A DNA stretch of 64,000 nt from Tamarix chinensis (lineage: Eukaryota > Streptophyta > Magnoliopsida > Caryophyllales > Tamaricaceae): NCBI GenBank assembly GCA_030549775.1, contig CM060174.1:22308693-22372692 (forward strand). Reading direction: 5' to 3'. This document shows, one piece after another, positions 1 to 11,977 of this stretch. Under the pieces are notes generated by a model. That model did no database searches. It worked only from the letters and a program-made list of their open reading frames with translations, and had not been told where the DNA came from. Each line of letters begins with the position of its first letter. Position 1 is the stretch's first letter. A program made the translations under genes and the position numbers.

Positions 1-34
1 GATAATGATTATTATAATAATTATAATTATCATG

Positions 35-66
<32 letters not shown>

Positions 67-200
67 CTTAAGAAATATAATAATCATTAGTACTAGTAAA
101 AATACAAATATAAATTTTTTTATTATAATAACATGCATTATAATTTTAATATTTCTAATGATTATAATTATAATTATTAAAATTTATATGATCTAATTTT
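1..200. repeat. ATT-rich low-complexity DNA
   Basis: The block is almost pure A/T and includes a run of ATT trinucleotides near 36-66. An open frame here encodes mostly isoleucine and reflects composition, not a gene. Similar AT-only sequence recurs at about 43.7-44.55 kb. Confidence 0.85.
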
Positions 201-2589
201 GATTGATGCTAATATGATATTAAAATAAAGTGAGGAGAATAGAGTCTTACTTTCATTTGTTGTTTCATAGGTTGCATATTTTTATTTATTTAAAAAAATA
301 TTAATAAAATAGTGTATTGGTGTTTATGTATCAATTTATATGAGAAAAATTTTTACCTTTATTGATCAAATTTGATTTTAGTTTGGATCAATTTTAAAAT
401 TATATCTGGGTATGGGTTTGATTATTTCAGGATAAATCAGTCTCGGTCGGATCATTATCATTTTTCTATCTAAGAATGAGTCAGGGTCTTTTTGGCTTGG
501 GTGATTTTAGATATGGGTCACTATCAAATTAACTAACTTTGGATCTAATTCAGATTGATTCATATTATTTTGAGTTTTTAGATTAAGATTGGGTTTAATT
601 TTAAGGGTCTAGATCAAGTTTTAGGTTTGGTTATTCAAGTAGAGTTAATCGAGTCGGGTTATATTTACCAGAACTAGCCACAAGTTTTTATATTATTGAT
701 CTATCTTATGTAAATTTAAAAGCTTCAAATTAATGCATTCCTAAAACTTTCATTTAATTTATTTTGTTATTTTGCAACCACTTATTAAAAGTATTTATAC
801 AAGATAGTTATTTTTTTTAGAAAATAACTTAACAAATTTCCTAAATAAATACTTATATTATATACTATTCATAATTAGTAAATTTAAACCTAAACATAAT
901 CACCAATTTTTATATCTTATCTTATTATATATAAAAAAGCAAAATACAATCATCAAAACTTTCCAACTTAATGTATTAATTCTTAGCCAAGAAGTGTGTT
1001 GCATGGCATGATGTAAATGGTGGAATTTCGGAACTTCATTGTCCAAAATATAGATCCACATGTCAAATATTAATGATTCTTTTTAATATATTCAAAAACA
1101 TAGATAAATTTTAAATAATTATTTTTATCTACATAATTATTTTATCAAAAAAAGAGAGTAATAACTAAAACTCTACCACAACACTAATCATCCACTAAAA
1201 TCCATCGTATATTATTGTGACATTGTCTATCCAATCAACTGTCATGTCTCTTGTTCTAAGTGAGTCTATCTATTATCCCAACTTTAGAAAAAGGAAGGTT
1301 AACTAGCTTGATAGACAATAATGTTGTACATCTAAATTTTAAATTAAAGCCAATTTTTTTATTTAAAATATACATATTGATACATTATTTTTCTTATTAA
1401 TAATTATGTAAGATAAACTAATAATAATATGCTATAAAAGTAAATTATGGCATAAAAATACATTAAATTTATTATTAGCATTATTTCTATAATAATCATC
1501 ATCACCATTATAAATAACATTGACACTTTTTTGTGCCATAATTTTATATTATTTTGTACTATTATTAGTTTGTATTACTTAATTATTGATAAAATATAAA
1601 ATTAGTGCATTAATATATATGTTTTTAGAAAAAAAAAATTAGTTTTCAGTTTGGGTTTATAATTTGGTTGTAAAACATTTTTCCTTGATAGATCCATCAA
1701 ATGTCATTTGAGATAGCTAATGGAAAATGTAAGAACTAAGTAAGAAATTAATTGAAGTAAATAAAATTCATGGAAAGTAGGTAGATGTTATTAAAAAAAA
1801 ACTTTAATGATTAGGTTTTATGACTAAAATATCAAATCGATGAATTTTAAAGGATTGATCCATAACTATAAGTTAAAAAAATTAATAAATATTAGATCAA
1901 AACTAAATGATCAAATAAGTAAAAAAAAAAACAGAAATTCATTATGGAAAACTATTCCTAAGAGTTAGGGTTTTAAAGCATAACATCCAAATTTTTACAA
2001 TTTATATCAATTACCCAAACTGAAGGTGCTAGAAAACATTATAGGTCATTTCAAATAATTCTATCCAATCATTTTAAATAATTTTTTATCCCCCAAAAAA
2101 GAGTAATAACCAAAATCCTATGCAAATACACCATATTTTTGTAAAATTTATAAAATAAAATTTATTATGTTTAATATAATTTTATAATATTTGATCTTGA
2201 TTTGGAACTATAATTGGGTTTTTTGGCCTCAAAGGTCAAACAATATCATTATACTTGTTTAGATGATAATAAATTGATCTCAATAACTAATGTATTTGCT
2301 TAAGTGTGCATGTACAACAACTAACTTACAAAGAAATCTAAAAAAATCCACTCAAAGCATTCTCCTAATGTAAAAAATGTAAAAGAGCAATCATGTTTCC
2401 AAGAACAAGAAAACAACACATAGAAGATAACCAATAATTGAAGGTAAAATATTATATTCCTTAAGGATTAGGTTTCTTGTAAAGAATTAGGTTCAGTAAG
2501 GTTCATATTCCAATTAAAGCTCTTTACAATATTTTGTTGAAAAATACTTAACTTGAATTCATTTCATACACTCTTTAAAAGTGTTTTCA
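201..2589. other. AT-rich sequence without recognisable genes
   Basis: I see no open frame with recognisable protein similarity on either strand. Two stretches, near 1,130-1,190 and 2,075-2,125, resemble each other (A-rich run, then AGTAATAAC, then AAAA and CT-rich text). The second could be a decayed LTR start (compare TGTAATACC elsewhere in the window) belonging to the LTR that ends at 4,572, but this is weak. Confidence 0.5.
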
Positions 2590-2699
2590 AAACTAAATGG
2601 TTGGTTTTAATTGGAACCAGTTGATGGTCCCTAGACCGATCAACTCGTTTAGTTTAATCAAAGGCATGAAATGAGTTAAACTTAGATGGATTGACTAGT

Positions 2700-3130
2700 A
2701 CATAAAGTCGATATACTGGTTTGACCAACCAGTCCATGGGTTTTAGTCCTATAGAAACTCATTTGACTTAATTTAAACTCATTAACTGGTTTTGAGTAAT
2801 CGATTGACTGGCTTGATGAAACCAATTAACTAGTTTAATATACCACTCCATGGGTTTCACTTGTATAGAAACCTGTTTGTCTCTATTTAAACACATTGAC
2901 TGGTTTGGCCTAATTGATCGACTGGTTTAGGAAAATCGATAGATTGATTTGACCAACTATTCTATGGGTTTTATTCCTATAGAAACCCGTTGGTCTTTGT
3001 TTAAACATATCGACCATTTTTTCAATATTGTTCATGGGTTTTATTCTCGTAAAAACCCATTGGTCTCTATTTAAACACATTAATCAATTTTTTCAAACCA
3101 ATCGACCAATTTGGACAAACCAAGCGATTG
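2700..3130 (+). repeat. 114-bp tandem repeat array, plus orientation
   Basis: The landmark CCATGGGTTT-like motif falls at 2,734, 2,848, 2,962 and 3,032, so two full periods of 114 bp are followed by a shortened unit of 70 bp. Each unit carries one or two near-palindromic cores of the type ACCRRTCGAYYGGTT, a TATAGAAACCC box and a GGTCTCTRTTTAAAC box. The same repeat is inverted at 6.96-7.29 kb and direct at 63.48-63.78 kb, always in or next to LTR sequence. Confidence 0.8.
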
Positions 3131-3434
3131 GTAAAATGAATAAATCCACTAGTTTTACCATACTTATGTATAGAAAGTTGATATGGGGTATAAGAAAGGT
3201 ATTAGAAGAGTTGTATGGGGTTTTTAAAACATTGGGTGGAAAATAGTACATGGGATATTATAAGGGTATGAAGGAAGCTAAGTTAGGATTTGTTATAATT
3301 ACCATGGTTTGGTGTGGTTAACTAGGGTTGGAGGATGAGAATAGTAGAAGTCAGTCATGCATGTCTGGGTGAAAGCTTTTGAATAAGATACTTAAAACAT
3401 TAATCATGTAAAGTGGAAGAGTATTGAGCCGAGT

Positions 3435-3800
3435 CCCATCGATCCACTAGTTAGAAATAGTGGTTAGGATGCATTGTCCTATTTGTGTCCAATCCACCAG
3501 TTATAATAGTGGTCAGGGTATGTTACCCTATGTGTCTTCGATCCACCAGCTATAATAGTGGAGGATTCCGGACTCAATAAACCAAACACCCAAGTTTCTA
3601 AGACACTTAAAAGACATTAACTACTTATAATGGAACACTATGTGAGCCGAGGCGAATTGATCCACTGGTAAGAAACAGTGGTTAGGGTATAAGACCCTAT
3701 GTGTGACCGATCCATCGGCAAATAATAGTGAGCAGGAGCATTGTGCCCCGATTGTCTCTGATCCATCGGTTATAATAGTGGGAGCTTCCATACTCATATA
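3435..3800 (+). repeat. 50-bp tandem repeat in two blocks of three
   Basis: The word ATCCAC/ATCCATC recurs at 3,442, 3,492, 3,541 and again at 3,660, 3,710, 3,761, each followed by AATAGTGG. The unit is about 50 bp. The second block repeats the first at an offset of about 218 bp, including the preceding GAGCCGAG, so there was a higher-order duplication. A diverged version lies at 9,268-9,400. Confidence 0.8.
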
Positions 3801-4689
3801 GACTGGATAAAGAGCATGGTGTGGAATGAGTATCCATAAGAGACTAATTAAGTATTACTCCAGTTTTAAAAATGGACCTTTGTATTTTCAGTTGATTGAT
3901 CTTATGCCTTTATGTTATTATATTGAACTTTATGATCCCTTATTTATCTTGCATGATTTTTTATATTATATGTGTGGGTTTGAATGGTTGTAAGTTTTAT
4001 ATTATCCTACAAGATTTTATGTACTTTTGTGTTGGCCTTAGTACTCAGTTACCTTACTCAGTATGTAGCGTACCGATCACCCTTTTTATGGGTGCTACTC
4101 ATTCTCACGAGTAGAAGGCCCATCTGACGTGTTGCAGATAGGAGATGCCTACTTTGATGCCATTGATGTCTATGGGACATCAGGTGGGGGTGAGTGATGA
4201 TTTAGGCTAGAGCAAGTCCTTGGAGTGGCGTGACCGATTTTTCCATTATGAGATTATTATTCCTTTTCTCTTTTAACTATGTTTGAAACTCCATAAACAA
4301 TTTTAGTATTGTAGCTATTTTTCTTAACTGACGAACTATCTCTCGTATTTCGGATTATGTAAAACTTATGCGTACTCTGATTATTGATTTGCGAACTTTA
4401 ATTTTATATATTAGTGTGTTATCATGGAAATATTTTCTTAGCCTTAGTACTTGGTACTGGAATGGTAGGAGTGAACCGATCTAGTACTAAGTGTGGCGGT
4501 AGCATCCCTAGAATTTAGGGGTGTTAAATTTAAAGGTTTTGTGAAAAAAAATTGTAATTTTGGAGTGTTACAAAAAGTAGAACTCATAATTGTAATAACC
4601 AAGACATAGAAAATGTTGATCAAGAATCTATGGGTGAAAACGAACAACTCAATAATCAGAATCATATGGTTAGCCACAATGGTTAAAGT

Positions 4690-5160
4690 AGAGGTTTAAA
4701 AAAATCAAGTTAAAAATCCTTGAATTTCAAGGCCTTAGTGACCCTGATGCTTACCTAAAATAGGAACATAAAATTCAAAATTGTTTTTAAATGTCATAAT
4801 TACTCCAATGAAAAAAAAATTTCAAGTTAGTCATTGTTAAATTTTTGGGATATGCAATCTCTTGGTGGGGTAAGTTTGTTAGGGATCGAGAACATGATTA
4901 TGAACCTACTTTCACCTCTTGTCCCCATCTTAGGGATAAAATGAGGCATAGGTTCATTCCACCTCATTATAGATGCAAATTATATCATAAATTTCAATTT
5001 CTTAGGAAAGGCCTTAGATCTGTTGATGAATACTATAAGAAAATATAAATGCTTCTTGCTAAATTGAATTTTTATGAGGAGGAGGAAGCCACCATGGATT
5101 GATTCCTTAGGGGCTTATGGTTAATCTCCAACTCGTATTTATGTTAATAAAGATTCTCTT
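4690..5160 (+). pseudogene. gag: Ty3/gypsy retrotransposon gag fragment
   Basis: Read across frames, this encodes the retrotransposon Gag core (retrotrans_gag type), the structural protein that packages element RNA. Near 4,710-4,760 the text reads as ILEFQGLSDPDAYL. The clearest stretch, 4,845-5,048, contains a WW pair, a D-R-E-DYEP segment, then KMRHRFIPPHYRCKLYHK, FQFLRKGLRSVDEYYK. A following frame gives MLLAKLNFYEEEEATMD. This order is diagnostic of plant Ty3/gypsy Gag. At least two frameshifts and several stops break it, and no zinc knuckle, protease or pol follows: LTR-like sequence resumes by about 5,160, so most of the internal region has been deleted. Confidence 0.85.
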
Positions 5161-5331
5161 TTTTTCTATTTATAAGGTTTTATCTTTGAATCATTTTACC
5201 TTGTGATTAACCAAAGGATGGTATGGTAAGCTAAGCTAATGTCATTTACAATGATAATACCTAACTATTTTGATATTATGCTTCCTCTATAAATAAATTT
5301 TTAACATTAAACTTTGGGGTATTACTCATAA
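5160..5331 (+). mobile_element. LTR 3' end fragment
   Basis: The segment ends in TTTGGGGTATTACT, and its last ~120 bp align by eye with the LTR end at 9,905-10,037 (GGATGGT, then ATGTCAATYAC, then TGATAA, then CTATTTT). Placed right after the gag fragment, it looks like the 3' LTR remnant of an element that lost its pol region. Confidence 0.5.
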
Positions 5332-6950
5332 ACTAGTTGATTTCACCATAAAATGGAGCGGAAGAAAAAAAATTAGCTTAACCATCCAAATGGTTAACAC
5401 AACCATTTTATTGGTTCTATTGGGCAGAAGATACAAAAATCATGCGATTAATTGCAAAACAAAAAAAAAACTTTTAACTCCACCTAAGTAATCCTAATGT
5501 GCTCATATGAGCATGGAGTCATGTGCATAGTTCAAGCCCAAAGCAACATCCAAAACTTCAGTTTCACTAGTTGATTGGTAGGAAAGCGACAATAAACTAG
5601 TATAGCTAGGCAACACATAGGTATTAAGATGTAAATGACACTAAACTAATTTATAATTTAAACTAAAAAACTCCCAGCATAATACTATACAAAAAAAATG
5701 CTTATGAAATCATGCTTATACACTAAATAAATAGATCATGCTCCAAGATCAAATTAAATAATAATCTCATGCCTAATTCACTAAGCTCATGCATAAGGAT
5801 AAAAAGGTAAAATCATGTTTACATGCTCATAATCAAGGAAAAATCAATCAGGCTCATAAAAATTTAGAACATGTTAAACATCTAAAACCTTCCTAAATTA
5901 ATTTTTAATACTAAGCTTCTAATTTATACACATAATCCATCCTTATGTTCAAGATTGGTATAAATAACACAACTCATTATTAAAACAAAGCGAACTTCAC
6001 AACACATGCCTTGAGAATATGTATATATAACTCATACTTTATATAAATCCATGCTCACAATAAATGATAACAATTAAGGCAAGCATGAACAAACCTCGTT
6101 GTAGGGTAGAGGATTTATCTTACTTTAAAGAAAATCTTCTTGTAAAAGGGATATAGGATCCTTGATTACCTAAGGGAATTAAAGGCACAAAATTAGTATA
6201 ATTCAATGGGATACAATTCAAAATCAATTTAATAAGAAGAAGAAGAGTAAGAAGAAGAAGAAGAAGAAGGAGATGACGAAAGTAGATGCATTTTTCCTTA
6301 ATGTTAACCGAAAAGAGAAATTAGTTAAGAGTAAAAAAGAGTAATAAATATTCAAATCTTTCTAAACTTTAATCCTCCTTTATTTATAGAAAAAATAGAG
6401 GAATTGAAATAAATACAAAGAAGAAGAAATGAGAAGGGGGAAACCTTAGATGGCATTGAATAAGGTTTTTCCAAATGGGGATGGGAAAATAAAAATTGAC
6501 ACATAGTGTATAGAGATTTTAGAATTTAATTTATCAACATCCACCACTGTGTACTCGTTGGTGTAAAATAGCATATTCTTGTTGCTCAAATAATGAGTAG
6601 ATTTTTCCGCATTTAATGTTGACCATTCAATCGGTTGGTCATTCCATTTGATCAATTTCTCATACTAGTTGATCGGTTGCTTAAGACATTTGATTGAATA
6701 TGCTTAGACCTAATATGGAAATTTTATCATCACCCAAACCAATCAATCAAATTTTTTGTTTTAAATAGTTGCTATAATGAAAATATTTAAATAGTAGAAT
6801 GGTCTTTTAAACCAATTGATATGTCCTTCAAACCGGTCGATCATTTTACTCAAGTCAATCAATTAGTTTACTCCCTAAAGAAAAGCCATTTTGCACTTTA
6901 CCTTAACCTATAGCTTAGTTGGTTAAACCAATCATTTTGTTTGATGAAAT
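5332..6950. other. No gene seen; contains a GAA microsatellite
   Basis: The only clear structure is an imperfect GAA/AAG run at 6,232-6,272. Near 6,590-6,690 and 6,820-6,860 there are isolated copies of the CGATCGGTTG-type core of the 114-bp repeat, leading into the inverted array that follows. I see no coding similarity. Confidence 0.6.
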
Positions 6951-6954
6951 TAGG

Positions 6955-7290
6955 TAAAGTGTTTAAACAAAGATGAAGTGAGTTTCTACAGGAGTAAACT
7001 TGTTGACTAGTTAGTGAAACTAGTTGATTAGTTTGTGAAACAGTCTATTATTTTAGTGAAACGAATTGATATGTTTAAATAGAGACAAAATAATTTTATG
7101 CATAAAAAAAATTCATGGGCTTGGTGGTTAAACCAGATAATCGATTTGTAAACCAATAAATTTGTCTAGTGAAACTAGACAATGTGTTTAAATAGAGATT
7201 CAATGGGTTTCTGAAGGAGCAAAACCATGGACTGGTTAGTCAAACCAATCTATTAGTTTCTAAACTAGTTTATTGGTTTATTGATTGGGT
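6955..7290 (-). repeat. 112-114-bp repeat array, inverted orientation
   Basis: GTTTAAAYARAGAT-like boxes start at 6,961, 7,073 and 7,185, a period of 112 bp. Read on the minus strand, the unit matches the array at 2.70-3.13 kb: the order of the CCATGG, GGGTTTCTA-like and TTTAAATAGAGA boxes is reversed and complemented. Near-palindromic ACTAGTT/CGATTGG cores lie between the boxes. Confidence 0.75.
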
Positions 7291-7299
7291 TGATCTATT

Positions 7300-10037
7300 T
7301 GAGTTTTAAAAAATTTAATGCTTTGAGTTTGAACAAAACCGGTCGATCAATATTTAGATATGATGAGTGGTTATGATTGAAACCAATACTTTTCCTATTT
7401 TTAGCTTTCACACCACCATCTCCCCCACCATGCACTACCTCAGCCACACTCATGGCCCTTTGGCCGATGGATCAACCACTAAGGCCTCCCCAACCTTCCC
7501 CTTCACAGTCACCGGCCATCGCCACCGACCACTGCCTCTTTTCCCTTCTTCTTCCTCTTATGTGTTGTAGTGTTGAAGGGTGCACTGCTGGTGCACCGTT
7601 TGCTGCATGGATGTGCAATGCTTAAATCCCATGCTGCACAGCCATGCAACCCCTACACCATCTAACTATGCATAATTTTTCCTCTCGACCTATTTCTGCA
7701 TAGTTGTGTAAATTTCACAGCGCCTAGCCATGCACCTTGTTTTCTCTTGACCAGAAGCTACACTACCTGCTACACAGTCGTGCAACCTCATTCCTTTGGT
7801 AGTGCATCCCTATTTTCACCCCAAACCTCAACCAAACACCACTAAACTTTAACCATAGCTCCACCACAAATTATTCTACATATCCGCACATCTCAAGATC
7901 CTATTTGACTATGATTATGCCTATTTTTACCCTTTTTACCTTGATTTCTCCTTTGATTTAACTGTTCAAGCCTAAGCATGAATTTTATTATTTTTATAGG
8001 TGGTATTCTAGTAGCATCGGAGGAGGAATTCTAGGATTTGCATGCTTATAGCTTTGTGTCCTAGTTGGTAAAGATATTATTCGATGTTTAGGATTTTTGA
8101 TGCTATATGCCTGGATGACTATATGTGTTTTTCATGATATTATTGATATATAATGTAACATATGTTGATATTGATATTTTGTGATGATATGAATGTTATG
8201 TTGAAAGAAAGAAAGAATTAGTAAGAGATATCATTATGTTATGATCTATGATGATAATGTCATATATGTGGAAATATATTATATGGTATAAATTATGGGT
8301 TGAATGATGATAATATGATATTTGTGGAAATATATCTTATGGTATGAAATATGGGTTGAATGATGATAATGTTATATATGTGGAAATGTATCTTATGGTA
8401 TGAAATATGGGTTGAATGGTGATAATGTCATATTTTTGGAAATATATCTTATGGTATGAAATATGGAAAAATATGGGTTGAACGATGATAATGTGATATT
8501 TATGGAAATATATCTTATGGTATGAAATATAGGTTGAATGAGTTTTGATAATTAGAATTAAGGATTCTCACGAGGTATGCTGATAAATGGGGGACTTGGA
8601 AAAATAATATATGTAGAAAGTATAAGATTTTATATTGTAAGAGTTTTTCTTTGTATTCAAGGGTAACTTGGTCATTATGGGATAATAAATAAATTTTGGT
8701 ATTCTATGTGTTAGGATGTTTAAATATGATATTAATATCATGAGGAGTTCATGGAAGTATTATTGTTATTTAGGGTCCTAAAATGATTTAATGACTAATT
8801 TGGGGTAAGCTATCTTGTAATAATAATACCATTATTCCATGTTTAAGACTTAGAGGTTATATATTGGAATTAGAAATCATGATAAATTTCATTGGAAGGG
8901 TTATGAGAATTCTATGGAATTTAGGATTGGGGTACTCCAGTGATTAATATATCAAGATGAGATTATTAAAGCAAACTCATGGGAATTAGGTTGTACATTT
9001 TGGGTATGATACTAATGATGGGAGTTCGGAGATGACATAATAGAATGTGAGTAGAACAACCAACATGGGAGAATGAACACTAAAGGGAGTGTAATAGGGT
9101 TTGGAAAAGACTTAAGGACTCAGACCAATGCTATATGTATATCTGCTTTGACTATGTCCTATGCCTGAGAATCAATCTTAAATAAGATACTAATCACTTA
9201 AATTTAAAGGGCATATGAGTAGGGACTTGGTGATTATTTTTCTATATCTATATATATGTATCATGTTCCACTGGGAAGAATAGTGGCTTGGGAGCGTTCT
9301 ACCCTGAGGAGATTTTTATAACCTCCATTCCACCGCAAAGAATAGTGACTCGGGTGTGTTGTCCACTATAGTTTCAGACCGTTCCACTAGTTTAAGAATA
9401 ATGGGGTCCCTACACTTAACGTATATGAAAGAAGGAAAATAGACTATACTTAATAAAATGATCTGAATCGTAATATGCTTTATGAGATGTTTCATTTACT
9501 TATTGATATTCCCTTATTATCTAATGTGGAATCATGTGCTATTTTTATTCCTATTTCGATAATATTATTTCCTTACTCAGTACGTAGCATATTGACAACC
9601 CATTTTATGGGTGCTGCTCATTTCCACAAGTAGAAAGCCCTAAATGTTATGTTTAGGTCTCAAAGGATTAGGTAGATGACTTTGCAGCCTATAATGCCTT
9701 ATGTGGGGATGATTTACTCCATCTATGTTGGGGTCAGGTGAAGAGTATATGTTATCCAAATTATATATTCAATTGGATTCCCTTTTTGGACTCTTAATGC
9801 ATGGTATCCCCCTTTTATATTTTGTATTGTAAAACTCGGAGTTAAACTACAAACTCAGTATTGTACTATAAATGTGTTTTTTTTTCTAGTTTCCTTGTAT
9901 TAACTTAAATTTTTTACCCTTATGATTGATGTAAGGATGGTTGCATAAGTCAAAATTATGTCAATCACGGTGATAACCCCTACTATTTTACTTAATTACT
10001 TCTATTGTAAAATGATATTTTTTAGTAGTAAAAATTG
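7300..10037 (+). mobile_element. Long LTR, 3' portion (Ty3/gypsy type)
   Basis: The right end is GGGATGCTACA at 10,037, an LTR-end variant of GGGGTGTTACA. Internally there is a C-rich segment (about 7,385-7,610) like those in the LTRs at 51.6 and 53.6 kb, a 56-bp tandem repeat, diverged AATAGTGG repeats at 9,268-9,400, and the TACTCAGTACGTAGCA block at 9,573-9,645 shared with 4,054-4,125. No PBS or gag follows. The small open frames in the C-rich segment are proline/serine-biased and overlap each other, so I do not call a gene. The left boundary is not resolved. Confidence 0.6.
8250..8550 (+). repeat. 56-bp tandem repeat, about five copies
   Basis: GATGATAATG-type unit starts fall at 8,250, 8,306, 8,362, 8,418, 8,484 and 8,540. 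Spacing is 56 bp except for one 66-bp step, where a local 10-bp duplication (AAATATGGAA) sits inside a unit. The units differ by only a few substitutions, so the array is younger than the surrounding LTR. Confidence 0.9.
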
Positions 10038-10309
10038 GGATGCTACAAGAATAAAAACAAAAATAGAAAGGAACCTAGTGTCGCAACATGACCAATTGAT
10101 GGGTAGGGAAGGACTGGCCATGTGGTGGTCTTAGAATAAAAATGAATTCTCTCTTTTGTACCAATGCATTGGTTGTCTGCGTGACCAGTCAGCTTGTACC
10201 CTTAAAACACACTTTTTTACCTAATTTTCAATACCCTATTAAAACCAAAACACATTTTCTTCTATATTAACATAATTTTAAATATATCTTGAAATATTAA
10301 GGATGGGGT

Positions 10310-10539
10310 TTTATGCATTGAGGTAATTATGGTGAAACATGAATGTAATATTGGTGAAACATAAGCATAGTAGTGGTGAAACACAATTTAATAGTGGTGA
10401 AATATGAAAATAATTATGGTAAAGCACAACAAGTTACGTCTTTTAGGAAAATCACAACTCACATTGTTGAAATATGTAAACAATTATGGTGAACTATGGA
10501 CATAATTACAATGAAGTATGAAGGTAATAGTGGTAAAAC
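10310..10539 (+). repeat. 22-bp minisatellite, left half
   Basis: Units of about 22 bp start GGTGAAACATA or close variants (from 10,330 on). The array stops at GGTAAAAC, directly against an LTR start, TGTAATACC, at 10,540. The same repeat resumes at 25,945, on the far side of that LTR. Confidence 0.8.
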
Positions 10540-11977
10540 TGTAATACCTCATTTTTTGTAAATGGTTGAATGAGAATTGCTGCCAAATTTTAGGCCTTTG
10601 ATTTTGATTTAATATTATGATTTGGTTTAGGATAAAGTTTGAGTTAAAAATATGTTGAACAATGGAGTTTATTGAATTGTGTAAGCAAACTAACCAATTG
10701 GTTTATTGTTTTAGCAAATTTAGTTTTCTCGACAAAAACCAATCGACTAGTTGGGGTAAACTGATTGGCTGGTGGTAGAACAGTCGACTAGTAGACCCAA
10801 ACCAATCAATATGTCTATCAATTTGGTCATATTTTTCAAGCTTGATTTTTCTAAAAAAAAAATCCTTTACACAAAAATGAAAAATTATCAAACCATCCCA
10901 ATTTGTCCCTAAGATATTCTTAACCATTTTCATGATGTATTTAGTCCGAAATATTACCTTGAATTGATGTAGAGGTCATTGGGACAACTGAGGCGGAGAG
11001 ATAACTTTCGTATTATCTTCTTCCTCCTCTATCCTCTGCACAATTATGAGATCAAATGTTTCAATCTTAGGTATGACTTTGAGAAGCTGGAAGATTCATT
11101 CCACTCCGACCTTCCATTACTCCATTCATGAATGCTAATTCTAGCTTAATTGGCTTGCATCCTCTAAAGACACCCTTTAAGCTCTATAGAATAGGTCAGC
11201 AAATTCTGGATAAAATCTATCCATTCTATTCAAAATCAAACTATTACTGGTAGGGTTTTGAGTTGATTCCTGAACCCTCAGTGTTTCGCTTCAATTGGTT
11301 GGCTATAAATAGCCCTAATCATCCTTTCTATGCACTTTTCTTTCAATAAATAAAATTTTTAAGTCTTGTATTCCCTATTTTCTTTCTATACTTCTAGTAT
11401 TACCAATCAATCCTCTTACACACTTCTTATCTTGTCTCTAGCTCTCTCTCATTTTAAATTTTAAGCAAGGAAGAGTTAGATTCTAGGAAAAGATTGAGTA
11501 GTCCATTTTAGCTCTTCTTCTATTTTTTCCTCAAGTGGTATGTTCTTATTTCTTTCTATTTCTGTGTTTGAAATTTAATGAGGTTTTGATATAATTTCTG
11601 AGTTTAAAAGTTTGGTTTTAAGGTTTTTGAAGCTGAGATTTCCCATAGTTAGATTTTTTGGTTTTAATGGCATTTTTCCTGTATTAGGTAAGTGAGTATT
11701 TGATGCAGGAGCATCTAATAATTCTCATGATTTTATTGATTCTCAAAGTAAGGAAGAATTAGCTTTCTTAATATGTCTATGCTTGGTATTGAAAACGATT
11801 CAAGGTATTCTTGTAGGTATATTACATATTTGCAAGGAGAAGATGTTAACACACCAAACAAGACCTAAAGTGTACAAGCATTCAAAGCATGCAAGACTAT
11901 GGCATACATGAGATAACACTACAACAAGATATAGTTGGTGATATCATTAATTATATTAAACTTGTTGTAAACCCTAA

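Larger units (their letters stand above)
2590..4572 (+). mobile_element. 3' portion of a long Ty3/gypsy-type LTR
   Basis: The segment ends in GGAGTGTTACA at 4,572, the expected inverse of a TGTAACACC-type LTR start. The block around 4,440-4,572 (GCCTTAG, then AGTGTGGCGGTAGCATCCC) parallels 56,700-56,830 and, inverted, 46,190-46,320. A block at 4,054-4,125 (TACTCAGTATGTAGCG, then TTTTATGGGTGCT, then GTAGAAGGCCC) recurs at 9,573-9,645 and in part at 25,445. A gag fragment follows directly, so this is probably a 5' LTR. I could not fix its left end. Confidence 0.65.

Noticed and set aside
5..196. 63-codon frame rich in isoleucine
   Set aside because: Translation of an ATT/ATA-rich low-complexity block; no protein-like composition.
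3435..3800. Regularly spaced repeats as a CRISPR array
   Set aside because: The units are contiguous tandem repeats with diverging copies and no unique spacers, inside a plant LTR.
7367..7625. Overlapping Pro/Ser-rich frames that could be a small secreted protein
   Set aside because: Two frames of the same C-rich strand overlap, with no known domain. The segment matches the C-rich leader zone of other LTRs in the window.
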